DNA of 64,000 nt from the NCBI GenBank assembly GCA_964654695.1, contig CAZZKJ010000008.1, forward strand, positions 21,837 to 85,836, written 5' to 3'. A model generated the notes under the pieces. It was not told the origin of the DNA. It ran no database searches and saw only the letters and a program-made list of their open reading frames with translations. Shown one piece after another: positions 35,175-43,463 of the stretch. Position 1 is the stretch's first letter. Every line of letters begins with the position of its first letter. The DNA comes from CAZZKJ01 sp964654695. GTDB lineage: Bacteria > Krumholzibacteriota > Krumholzibacteriia > WVZY01. Position numbers and translations under genes: made by a program.

Positions 35175-38105
35175 TCAAAAAGTGCAGCCGAGGCTGAAAA
35201 CATAACGGAAATCCGTCTTCTCGGTTTCGGAGTTGATTTCAGGCGTGTTCACAAAAAACGGAATATCCAACCTGAGCTGCATGTTATAAAAAGGAAAACG
35301 CCTGGCGGATCTTAAACCCACTCCGGCGTCCAGCAGTGTTTTGTCCAGATATCCATGGTCGGTTATGTATGCGGTGCGCGAACTTGTTTCTATAGGGTTT
35401 GTTTTATCGAACACCCTTCCCGCGTCTATGAATCCGACTCCGTGGAGCTTGCCCAAAAACGGCGAAGTTAAGCGGCCTATGAGTGGGAGTGGAACATCCA
35501 GTTCGAAATTCGCGGCAAACATTTTATTGACGCCAAAATTCCCAGCCAGATAACCGCGCAGATTTCCGCCTCCGCTTTGATGATAATTCAGGTCTTTGGG
35601 CAGGGCGCCCGGGCTTCTCAAGAAGAAATGAGTTTCGGATGCCAGGGGCCCTCCCCCGGACAAATAGAATTTCTGCTGGTACGGGATCTCACCTCCGGCC
35701 AGTCCGAGAAAAAATCTAAATCGAACGCTTATGGGAATTATTGATTTTCGCGATTTTAGAACAACGGAGCTTCGGAATTTTTCATAATGGTACTTGCCAC
35801 CGAACCATTCTCTGCCGAACCGGATTCGTGCGTTCGCTTGAGTGGCGGCGATGTCCAACTGCGGGGCGATCCGGTAACCGAAGGAGAATCCCAGATCGCT
35901 TCCGCGCTGGTATGTTTCCGGGTCGGTAATGAACCGCGGGTCGGCCAGTTCATGGTACTGGACTTCCATGAAAATATCATGGTCCGGCGGGGTGAGCAGG
36001 CGCTTTCTCCGCTTGATGGAGAAGGTCAATCTCCCGTCCTGTCTGCCCTCCATCTTATAGCCCGACAGGTTCATGATGCCGCTGCCGCCGAAGAATCTGA
36101 AATTCCTGGATGCTCCGGCCGAAAAATCCAGCCTCTTGCTTTCGAAGCCGTAATAGACACCGAGATTAATTTTTCGCGCCCATCCCGCGCGGCTGCCTTT
36201 AATGTGAAGACCTGTCTTCAATCCATCTAAGTCGTTGTACCATGCCGACGGCCTGTACTTGATTGAGTAACCATCTGTGGAGAAATAATTATTCCCCGGC
36301 CAGTCAAAACTCAACGAATGGCGCCGCGGGAGAAAATTATCGGACATATTTATGTCGAGGATTTCATTTTCGGCATTCAGCCGGGCTTCAACCGGTTTTC
36401 GATCCAGCTTGAAGACCTGGGTCATCGTGCGGAGGCGGCCCTTTATTCTGAATGTTTCTTTGGAGCCGTCTTCAAAAACGAATTCCAGTTTTAAAGGCAT
36501 AATGATTTCGCCGAGCCTTTTAATGGTCAGTCCGGCATCGTATGAATTTGCGCTCTTCGTGATTCGCATTTCATCGAGCTTGTAATCGCATATTTTCGTG
36601 GAATGAAGCCATTCCTGGAAAAACCAATCCAGATTCAATCCGCTGACATCTTCGCAAACCTTGCGGAAGCGGCTTTCGTTTACATGCCGCAGCTTCCATC
36701 TGCGGAAGTACTCATGAAGAATTTCATCGAACTTGTCATCCCCGACAACATACCAGAGGGCGTTAAAAACCAGGGCGGCCTTGTTATAGACGTTAATACG
36801 GTAAGAGTGAACGAATTCTTCCGCTCTCGTAGCAATTCTCTCACCGTATTTTCGTCTTTGCAGGTCGAAGACCGGGAGTCTTCTGCGGTCCAGGATTTTA
36901 TATTGTGGGGTAATTCGCTCGTAAAAGTTCCTTTTGTCCGTTTTGCCCCATGGGCCGTATTTCTCGTTCATGTACCAAATTGTCTGAAAAGTCGTAAATC
37001 CTTCGTCCAGCCATGCTTCAGCTCGTTCGTCGTTTCCAAAGATTCCATAAAAATATATGTGCCCGACTTCATGGATCACGAGCCCCTCATTGGCCCTTCC
37101 ATCCATAACCAGCATGGGGTATTCCATGCCGCCGCCGAGAAGTGCGTCCACTATGCTTACCTGAGGATAAGGATATTGTCCGATGCGATCCGAGAGCCAT
37201 TTTATCGCGCGAATTCCATGGGCCAGCGTGGTATCCCGCCAGGTCTTGGCATGCTGCTTTCTGTAAAAGCTCCGGATCTCAACTCCGTTCCATGTCGTAT
37301 CCTGGACGACGAAGTCCGGGTCGGCCGACCATGCGAAATCGTGAACGTTGTCGGCGTGGAAATGTACTGTTTTGTAGAGTCCGGAGACTTGCCCATCGGA
37401 TTTTTCATCTTCTTTCCCGCCGGGGTTCAAATTCCATCCTGGATCGCCGTTAAGAATGATTCCAGTTGCGGCAACGACATATTCCTCCGGGATTTCCATG
37501 AACACGTCAAAAGTGCCGAACTCGCCGTAGAATTCGCCGATGCTGAATTTGTCCGGGTGATATCCGTTTTCGTCGTATACAACCACTTTGGGGTACCACT
37601 GGGCGAAATCATAATGTTTTCCTTTGCGGCCGGCGCGGCCTATGTGCTGCCTGATTTTTTCGGAAAAAGTCATCTCGACGGTGATACTGTCTCCGGGCAG
37701 CATCGGTGAAGGAAGTTTCAAGGTGGCGATAGTATCGTCTATCCCAGGATCGATTTTGTTCCCGTCGATGGATACATTCTCTATATCCAGGGACGCTCTA
37801 TATTTTCCGGGAATATCAAGGACGGTCAAATTGAATTGTCTCCTGTAGCTTTTTGATAGCGCCGTGTTCTTGGATTTGTAAGCGTTGGGATATAAATGGA
37901 GATATAGGTGTGAAAGAGTATCTGGTGATTCGTTCCTGTACAAAATCGTTTCGGTTCCGGACAGCGTGTGCTCTTCGGTGTTTAATTTCGCTTTGATTGT
38001 GTAATGAACAAACTGCTGGAAGTACTGCGGTTGCTCGGATCCGTACGCGGATATCGCTCCAACAGCCAGCATCAGGGCTCCCAGGCTTGACAGAACACGC
38101 TTCAT
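35175..38105 (-). CDS. M1-family peptidase fused to an Omp85/BamA-like outer-membrane barrel
   Basis: This 976-residue protein has a signal peptide (about 1-20) after a clean AAAGGAG site. Residues 30-590 are an M1 gluzincin peptidase: GGMEY (325-329) in place of GAMEN, and the full zinc site H345EVGH349 with E368 in DEGF at the right spacing of 18. From about residue 630 the sequence becomes long amphipathic strands. It contains GGGNLRGY (845-852), which resembles the conserved RGY/RGF element of Omp85/surface-antigen barrels, then GVGFIDAGRVF and LDAGVGLR. It ends in CTF with a terminal Phe. No POTRA domains are visible. The peptidase is therefore probably carried on the outer membrane. It appears to be last in the metK operon. 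Confidence 0.85.
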   Translation of the reverse strand: MKRVLSSLGALMLAVGAISAYGSEQPQYFQQFVHYTIKAKLNTEEHTLSGTETILYRNESPDTLSHLYLHLYPNAYKSKNTALSKSYRRQFNLTVLDIPGKYRASLDIENVSIDGNKIDPGIDDTIATLKLPSPMLPGDSITVEMTFSEKIRQHIGRAGRKGKHYDFAQWYPKVVVYDENGYHPDKFSIGEFYGEFGTFDVFMEIPEEYVVAATGIILNGDPGWNLNPGGKEDEKSDGQVSGLYKTVHFHADNVHDFAWSADPDFVVQDTTWNGVEIRSFYRKQHAKTWRDTTLAHGIRAIKWLSDRIGQYPYPQVSIVDALLGGGMEYPMLVMDGRANEGLVIHEVGHIYFYGIFGNDERAEAWLDEGFTTFQTIWYMNEKYGPWGKTDKRNFYERITPQYKILDRRRLPVFDLQRRKYGERIATRAEEFVHSYRINVYNKAALVFNALWYVVGDDKFDEILHEYFRRWKLRHVNESRFRKVCEDVSGLNLDWFFQEWLHSTKICDYKLDEMRITKSANSYDAGLTIKRLGEIIMPLKLEFVFEDGSKETFRIKGRLRTMTQVFKLDRKPVEARLNAENEILDINMSDNFLPRRHSLSFDWPGNNYFSTDGYSIKYRPSAWYNDLDGLKTGLHIKGSRAGWARKINLGVYYGFESKRLDFSAGASRNFRFFGGSGIMNLSGYKMEGRQDGRLTFSIKRRKRLLTPPDHDIFMEVQYHELADPRFITDPETYQRGSDLGFSFGYRIAPQLDIAATQANARIRFGREWFGGKYHYEKFRSSVVLKSRKSIIPISVRFRFFLGLAGGEIPYQQKFYLSGGGPLASETHFFLRSPGALPKDLNYHQSGGGNLRGYLAGNFGVNKMFAANFELDVPLPLIGRLTSPFLGKLHGVGFIDAGRVFDKTNPIETSSRTAYITDHGYLDKTLLDAGVGLRSARRFPFYNMQLRLDIPFFVNTPEINSETEKTDFRYVFSLGCTF

Positions 38106-38154
38106 TGCATCAACTCCTTTTTATCATTATATTGGCGTTTTCCCCATTGAGCGG

Positions 38155-39225
38155 TCATTCGCTGTTTTCGCAAGGCGGGTTCAAATCGTTCAGAAGATCT
38201 TTTATTTTGCCGTCTCCTCCTGCCCAGTTCAGCAGGTTAATATATCTCCTGAATTCCCTGGAAGACGAGAAAGTAAAATAACATGAAACGGCGTTGCCTT
38301 CCAGGTTTTCCGGTATTTTGAGTTTGATGGCATTGGGGAGCCGCATTTTCTTTATATGCTCCGTGACTTTTTGTTCTCGGCCGCTGAGTTCCGGGAATAT
38401 TTCTCTTCGAAGCGCGCCTATCAAGGCGGATCCGCTGCCCGCCGCCGCCGATTTGGGAAGCTTCCCGGTGAATTTCTTCAAATCGAATTTTTTTCTCGAA
38501 CGGGCAAGCGAAAGGAGGCGGGATAGTTTCCGTGTTTCGGCAAAAGTCAACGGCAGCGATACTTTGTTTCGCAGAAGCCACAATCTTTCCTGTCGTTTCA
38601 AATCGAGTAATACCGGAATACTCTCGGCCGGAATGTTGAGATTGTGTATAAATTCGATTTCATCCGTACCCAATGTAAAAACTTTGAAACATTTAAGAAG
38701 AAACGCCTCGGAAAGATTCCTGCCGAATAAATGTGGGGTTAGGCTGTGAATATCAGCTGGTATGCAGCCGAGTTCAATCCCGCAAAAGGGCAGGGCGGCA
38801 CCGCCGGGCAGGCCGAGCGCGAAGCGGGAACTTTTATATACCGCCAGGAGTTTTTCCAGACCGGAACCATTTGCCGATTCCATAAACGAAATGAGGGCGA
38901 GCCGGCCGGCGGCGCTTGCGGATATAGTACCTGGGTATAAGAGCGCGGGTATTTCTTTTATATTGGCAAGAAAGGCGTTCTCCGCTCGTAGATGCCCGTC
39001 TATTATTACGTCTCCACCGGATGCTCCGTATAAGAGGATGGGCTTGATCAAATCAGGGCACGCAGAATCCGCCGCTGCTGTGAACCGTTCGTTTTTCCCG
39101 CGCCCGTTTCCGGTCGCTGCGGTTGAATCCTCACGCGGGCGGCAGGCGATATCAAAACGGAAGAGCAGCGGAGAGGCCGGATCTATTCTTTCCGGCCGGA
39201 ATTTAATGAGCTTTGGGTGCAGCAT
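38155..39225 (-). CDS. ParB/Srx-fold domain protein of unknown role
   Basis: This 356-residue protein has no signal peptide. Residues 60-100 read PILLYGASGGDVIIDGHLRA and then LANIKEIPALLYPG. This is the ParB N-terminal/sulfiredoxin-fold pattern, with DGHLR at 76-80 in place of the usual DGHRR. The remaining part is helical and basic, without a recognisable ParB helix-turn-helix or dimer domain. It lies 49 bases after the trans-sulfuration enzyme gene and 49 before the M1-Omp85 gene, so probably in the metK operon. ParB proteins bind DNA and CTP, and the Srx fold also occurs in nucleases and kinases. The role here is unknown. There is no ParA nearby. Confidence 0.6.
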   Translation of the reverse strand: MLHPKLIKFRPERIDPASPLLFRFDIACRPREDSTAATGNGRGKNERFTAAADSACPDLIKPILLYGASGGDVIIDGHLRAENAFLANIKEIPALLYPGTISASAAGRLALISFMESANGSGLEKLLAVYKSSRFALGLPGGAALPFCGIELGCIPADIHSLTPHLFGRNLSEAFLLKCFKVFTLGTDEIEFIHNLNIPAESIPVLLDLKRQERLWLLRNKVSLPLTFAETRKLSRLLSLARSRKKFDLKKFTGKLPKSAAAGSGSALIGALRREIFPELSGREQKVTEHIKKMRLPNAIKLKIPENLEGNAVSCYFTFSSSREFRRYINLLNWAGGDGKIKDLLNDLNPPCENSE

Positions 39226-39274
39226 GTTTATTATTGCTCCCCTGGATGCTTTTTCCCGTCGGATTCGGGGAGAA

Positions 39275-40480
39275 TCACGAGGGAATCGGTTTAAGTGAAT
39301 CTTTCAGGTCGTCTATAAGATCATTAACGTCTTCCAATCCGACCGAAAGCCGAACCAGACCTTCTGATATCGAGGCTTTTTGCAGTTCTTCGGCTGAATA
39401 GGTCGAATGTGTCATGGAAGCGGGATGCTCTATCAGGCTGTCTACGTCCCCCAGGCTGACTGCAAGCGTCCAAAGTTTTATATTGTTCATAAGCATGCGC
39501 CCTGCGTCCCTGCCCCCTTTGATTTCGAATGAGACAATTCCGCCGAATCCAGACATTTGCCGGCCGGCAAGGTCATGCTGGGGATGAGTTCTCAATCCCG
39601 GGTAAAAAATCTTTTCCACTTTTGGGTGGTAAGACAGGTATTTCGCTATCTCCAGTGCGTTTTCGGAATGCTTATCCATGCGCACGGGCAGGGTTTTCAG
39701 CCCCCTGAGCAGCAGCCAGGAATTGAAAGGGCTGATTACCCCTCCCAGGTCTCTAAGGACGTTCATTTTAACATTCTTGATAAAATCGCGCGATCCAATC
39801 AGTATTCCAGCAACGGTGTCACCGTGGCCTCCGATATACTTGGTGGCGCTATGAATCACGATATCCGCACCAAGTTCCATCGGCCGTTGGTAGTACGGGG
39901 TAGCAAAAGTATTATCCACCATCAGAGGAATGCCATGTTTATGGGCTGTTTCAGCAACAGCTGCGATATCGATGATAGTCAAAGTCGGGTTAGCGGGCGT
40001 CTCGATGAAGATCAAGCGGGTGTTCTTATTGATGATTTTTTTGAAATTGCGAGCGTCGGTTCCATCGATTTCATGAACTTTAATGCCTAATCGGGGGAGC
40101 GTTTCACTGAAAAAATTGTGGGTTCCGCCATAAAGCGTATTCGAAGCGACGATCTCTTCGCCCTGCTTAACCAGCGCCAGTGCGCCCACTGATGTTGCAG
40201 CCATGCCGGAGGCGAATGCCGCCGCATCTTCTCCCTTCTCCAAATAAGCCATTTCGAGTTCCAGCGCCCTTGTAGTCGGATTGCCCAAACGAGTGTAGAA
40301 ATAGCCCTCTTTCTCTCCGGCGAAAATTTGTGCTCCCTGTTCAGCGGATTCGAAAGCGAATGTTGAGCTTTGAAAAATTGGAGTCGAGATCGACCGCACC
40401 GGCCCTTCTATTTCATGCTTGTCCAGATGCTTCCTGCCGTGAACGGCAATAGTCGAGAAACGCAGCACCTTGTTTTTCAT
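39275..40480 (-). CDS. Cys/Met-metabolism PLP enzyme (trans-sulfuration family)
   Basis: This 401-residue enzyme contains the PLP lysine K214 in HSATKYIGGHGD, the YTRLGNPTT motif, SGMAATS, and NTLYGGTHNFF. The last segment has Gly at 119, where methionine gamma-lyases carry the active-site Cys. This argues for cystathionine gamma-synthase/lyase or O-acetylhomoserine sulfhydrylase activity rather than strict methionine gamma-lyase. The ATG lies one base after the metK stop, so the two are co-translated. The pair links methionine or cysteine synthesis with S-adenosylmethionine production. The exact reaction cannot be decided from the sequence. Confidence 0.9.
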   Translation of the reverse strand: MKNKVLRFSTIAVHGRKHLDKHEIEGPVRSISTPIFQSSTFAFESAEQGAQIFAGEKEGYFYTRLGNPTTRALELEMAYLEKGEDAAAFASGMAATSVGALALVKQGEEIVASNTLYGGTHNFFSETLPRLGIKVHEIDGTDARNFKKIINKNTRLIFIETPANPTLTIIDIAAVAETAHKHGIPLMVDNTFATPYYQRPMELGADIVIHSATKYIGGHGDTVAGILIGSRDFIKNVKMNVLRDLGGVISPFNSWLLLRGLKTLPVRMDKHSENALEIAKYLSYHPKVEKIFYPGLRTHPQHDLAGRQMSGFGGIVSFEIKGGRDAGRMLMNNIKLWTLAVSLGDVDSLIEHPASMTHSTYSAEELQKASISEGLVRLSVGLEDVNDLIDDLKDSLKPIPS

Positions 40481-40481
40481 T

Positions 40482-41651
40482 TCAATTGCCTCCTCCGCCC
40501 ATACTTGTAAAGAGATCCTTTAGATCGCATTTCTCCCAGGGGTAATCATAATCGCTTCTTCCAAAATGACCGTATGCGGACGTAGATTTATAAATCGGCC
40601 TGCGCAGATCGAGTTTTTCCAGGATTCCGGCAGGAGTAAGATCGAAGTTGTCGGTTATGAAGTCCGTTATACGATCGTCGGCGATTTCGCCGGATCCATA
40701 GGTGTTTACCGCCACGGAGACCGGCTCGGGGCTGCCGGTAAAGTACGCTAGATGTACCTCGCATTTCGATGCGGCGCCGGCGGCTACAATATTCTTGGCC
40801 AAATAGCGGGCAAAATATGCTCCGGACCTGTCCAGCTTTGTTGGATCCTTCCCCGAAAAAGAGGATCCACCGTGCCGGGCCGCGCCCCCGTAGGAGTCGA
40901 CTATAATTTTTCTGCCGCTTTCACCGGTATCTATTAAAGGGCCTCCATCTATGAAAGGCCCTCCTGGATTGATTTGAATGGTTTTTTCATCAGGGGACAG
41001 ATTGAGGGAGTTGAATACCGGTTTAATAACTTGATCCATTACGGACGTTCTCAAGCCTTCAAGAGAAATCTCAGCACTATGCTGGGCCGAAATTCCAATG
41101 GCGGCGAAATCCCGCGGCATGCCGTTTTCGTAAAGCATGGTTACGTACCCCTTGCCGTCGGGTCTTAGAAAAGGAAATATCCCTTCCTTTCGAACATCAG
41201 ACAGTTTTTTCATTATCATGTGGGCGATCATAATTGGTACCGGCATGTATTCCAAGAAGCATCCCAGGTGGCGGGCTTCGTCTGTAGCGTATCCGACCAT
41301 CATCCCCTGGTCGCCCGCCATTCGCAGGTCCACAATCCTTCCCAATTGCTCGGACTGTTCTCTTATCAGAGCCAGGATGCCCAGGGAACGGTAATCGAAC
41401 CCCAATTCCGCCGAATCGTACCCGATTCTTTTTATGGTTCCCCGGACCAAGGTGTGCAAATCGATATAACCTTTTGTGGTCACCTCGCCCGAAATGACAA
41501 CAATTCCATGAGTGGCCAGGGCGCTGCAGTCGACTCTTGCGAATTTATCTTTTTCCAGGAAAGCATCCAAAATGGTGTCGGCTAAAGTATCGCATATTTT
41601 ATCTGGATGACCCTCCGTCACCGATTCAGATGTGTAGAATTGTTTTGACAT
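40482..41651 (-). CDS. metK: S-adenosylmethionine synthase
   Basis: Starting at ATG 41651 (MSKQFYTSESVTEGHPDKICD) after a GGGAGGATG site, the protein has 389 residues, standard for MetK. Visible motifs are GHPDKICD for ATP/methionine binding, MAGDQGMMVGYATDE (family form GAGDQGLMFGYA) and GGAARHGGSSFSGKDPTKLDRSGAY with the P-loop-like GGSSFSGKD. It makes S-adenosylmethionine from ATP and methionine. The frame continues 31 codons upstream to another ATG with its own good ribosome site (GGGAGG, 41758-41753). It is first in an operon with a trans-sulfuration enzyme. Confidence 0.95.
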   Translation of the reverse strand: MSKQFYTSESVTEGHPDKICDTLADTILDAFLEKDKFARVDCSALATHGIVVISGEVTTKGYIDLHTLVRGTIKRIGYDSAELGFDYRSLGILALIREQSEQLGRIVDLRMAGDQGMMVGYATDEARHLGCFLEYMPVPIMIAHMIMKKLSDVRKEGIFPFLRPDGKGYVTMLYENGMPRDFAAIGISAQHSAEISLEGLRTSVMDQVIKPVFNSLNLSPDEKTIQINPGGPFIDGGPLIDTGESGRKIIVDSYGGAARHGGSSFSGKDPTKLDRSGAYFARYLAKNIVAAGAASKCEVHLAYFTGSPEPVSVAVNTYGSGEIADDRITDFITDNFDLTPAGILEKLDLRRPIYKSTSAYGHFGRSDYDYPWEKCDLKDLFTSMGGGGN

Positions 41652-41846
41652 TATAAAAACATCCTCCCGTCCGGCGGTCTGCTCAAAGTTTGAGTGACAC
41701 TCGTATGCACCCATAATATCAGCATGAAACGAGAAAGTCATCATCTTTGTATCCTCCCGGAGCGCCGGAGAGCAGTTACCTTGATCTTGACTAATTGATC
41801 TTGTGCGGTTAAGGTTTTTTCAAAACCGCTAAGCGATAAGGGCTGG
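41652..41846. promoter_or_regulatory. Divergent control region between metK and the PII-like gene
   Basis: These 195 bases hold several elements. TTGATCTTG occurs twice as a direct repeat (41781-41789 and 41795-41803). GCGGTT and AACCGC (41806-41811, 41824-41829) bound an imperfect palindrome. On the minus strand a hairpin (CCGG arms at about 41769-41758) precedes two copies of GGGAGGAT, one before each possible metK start. CTCAAA-C-TTTGAG (41682-41694) is a short palindrome. A weak plus-strand promoter is TTGACT (41787) with TAAGGT (41810). I do not recognise a known SAM riboswitch fold. Confidence 0.4.
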
Positions 41847-42188
41847 ATGAAACTTTTTGTGCTCATAATAAACGAGCCTGATAAACTCGATGAGATTCTG
41901 GAAGGATTTCTCGAGATCGGAATAACGGGAGCCACGATTATAGATAGCCTCGGGATGGGGCACATTCTTTCTACCGATGTTCCGATTTTTGCCGGCTTTC
42001 GTTCGCTGCTGAGCGGAGCCAGCGCTTACAATAAAACCTTGCTTTCGATAATCAAAGAGCCGGATAAGCTCAAGGAAGCTTTCAACCTTGTGGAAGAAAT
42101 TTGCGGTTCATTGAATGAGCCCGGGACCGGGATAGCATTTTCACTTCCCGTGGATGAAATCAGGGGCCTGATGCCGGAGCTTGAATAA
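41847..42188 (+). CDS. PII-like signalling protein (divergent)
   Basis: This 113-residue protein matches the PII plan in length and layout. It starts MKLFVLIINEPDKLDEILEGFLEIGITGATIID (compare the PII start with KLDEV...GVxGMT). A T-loop-sized middle follows, then the second beta-alpha-beta unit with TLLSIIKEPDKLKEAFNLVEEI and a C-terminal strand FSLPVDEIRGL. The canonical GRQKG T-loop and the TGKIGDGK B-loop are replaced (SLNEPGTG), so it is not GlnB/GlnK but a PII-like relative, which usually controls a neighbouring transporter. It is followed by two antiporter genes. Confidence 0.7.
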   Translation: MKLFVLIINEPDKLDEILEGFLEIGITGATIIDSLGMGHILSTDVPIFAGFRSLLSGASAYNKTLLSIIKEPDKLKEAFNLVEEICGSLNEPGTGIAFSLPVDEIRGLMPELE

Positions 42189-42224
42189 AATCTCTCATTG
42201 CCCCCGTTACCTGCAAACACATTA

Positions 42225-43463
42225 ATGAAAACAATTCTTGCTCTGATCCTTTTCATGACGATTGGCTTTCTGGGATCCAAAGGATGGGTGTCCCGCGGCC
42301 GGTCGAAATTTTTTGCTGCGAGGATTTTCTCCACGGGGATGGAGTTTTTTTTCCTGGGTATCGTCCTCGGCCCGGCATTTTTAAACCTGATCTCACCTGG
42401 AGCCCAGGAGGAATTGAAGCCCTTAGTGTACCTGGCCCTGGGATGGATCGGCCTGCTGTTTGGAATGCAGTTTTCATGGCTGCAGCTCAAGCGGGTTTCT
42501 TCATCCGTTTTCAAGATGATTACAGCGGACTCGCTGCTTTTCACGGCGGCGTTCACCGTGATCTCATTTCCCTTTCTTTATTTCGTTTTATCCATTCAGG
42601 ATGCTTTTGAACTCTTCAAAGTCAGCATTATCCTGGCATTGACGGCTTCCATCAATTCGCCGACATTCATAGCCATGCTTACCAAGGGACTGAAGGGGAG
42701 GGGCGGGTTTATAAGCGCCGCAAAACTCGTGACCTCTTTATATGCCCTGGTTCCCCTGCTGCTATTCGGCCTTTATTTCATTATCGTTCGCCCGGCTACT
42801 TACGAAATTCTTGGAGTCTCCAATTGGGCGGTGTGGTGGGTCTTCGCAAACATGGCAGGCATCTTGTTGGGATTCGTTATGGTGCTTCTCACCGCACAAA
42901 AATGCGGCGAGGATGAAAGAATGCTGCTCATAATCGGATTGATACTTGTAGTGGGAGGACTCAGCTATTTCTTCCGCTTGTCATCGCTTTATACTTCTAT
43001 GCTCATGGGATTTGTTGTCGGCAATTTTTCACGCCGCAAGGAGCAGATTTTCAAACAACTCATCCGGCTCGAAAAAACTATTTATATAATGTTTCTGGTC
43101 TTGGTTGGAGCGATGATCAGTTTCAGTTCTGTTGATTTTCTTGTTCTGCTGGGTTTTTATTACGTCTTGAGGATCCTGTTAAAACTCGCTTTATCGGGAG
43201 AAATCTTCAGAAGATGTTTTCCGGAAATCGTAGACTCCCGGGGCGTCCGCGGACTGATATTCGGCGCCCAGGGAGGGATGGCTCTGGCCATGGCCCTCGA
43301 CTATGGATTGTCTGCGGGCGGCGCATTATCGGGCAAAGTAACCACGGCTGTTGTGTTCGCCGTGGTTTTCAACGAACTTTCGGGCTATTACTTAACCCGG
43401 AAAGGACTGAGTGCCGGTATGGAGAAAACCGCGCGTGCAGGCGGCGTCCGGGAGGAGACCTGA
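42225..43463 (+). CDS. CPA2-type cation/proton antiporter subunit
   Basis: From ATG 42225 the protein has 412 residues and about 11-12 membrane helices. It shows the antiporter fold: a short interrupted helix region TASINSPTFIAMLTKG, and GSKGWVSRGRSKFFA near the N-terminus. The late segment contains GLIFGAQGGMALAMALDY. No TrkA-N nucleotide-binding domain is attached. The ribosome site is weak. It lies 36 bases after the PII-like gene and its stop overlaps the next start (TGATG), so the three genes are one transcript. The transported ion is not assignable. Confidence 0.8.
   Translation: MKTILALILFMTIGFLGSKGWVSRGRSKFFAARIFSTGMEFFFLGIVLGPAFLNLISPGAQEELKPLVYLALGWIGLLFGMQFSWLQLKRVSSSVFKMITADSLLFTAAFTVISFPFLYFVLSIQDAFELFKVSIILALTASINSPTFIAMLTKGLKGRGGFISAAKLVTSLYALVPLLLFGLYFIIVRPATYEILGVSNWAVWWVFANMAGILLGFVMVLLTAQKCGEDERMLLIIGLILVVGGLSYFFRLSSLYTSMLMGFVVGNFSRRKEQIFKQLIRLEKTIYIMFLVLVGAMISFSSVDFLVLLGFYYVLRILLKLALSGEIFRRCFPEIVDSRGVRGLIFGAQGGMALAMALDYGLSAGGALSGKVTTAVVFAVVFNELSGYYLTRKGLSAGMEKTARAGGVREET

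Noticed and set aside
36603..37709. 368-codon plus-strand open frame
   Set aside because: It lies wholly opposite the M1-Omp85 gene, whose zinc site and signal peptide are intact; the antisense translation shows no recognisable domain.
41652..41846. Known SAM riboswitch upstream of metK
   Set aside because: I looked for SAM-I, SAM-II, SAM-III and SAH core sequences on the minus strand and did not see them; only competing hairpin arms and duplicated ribosome sites are visible, so no named riboswitch is claimed.
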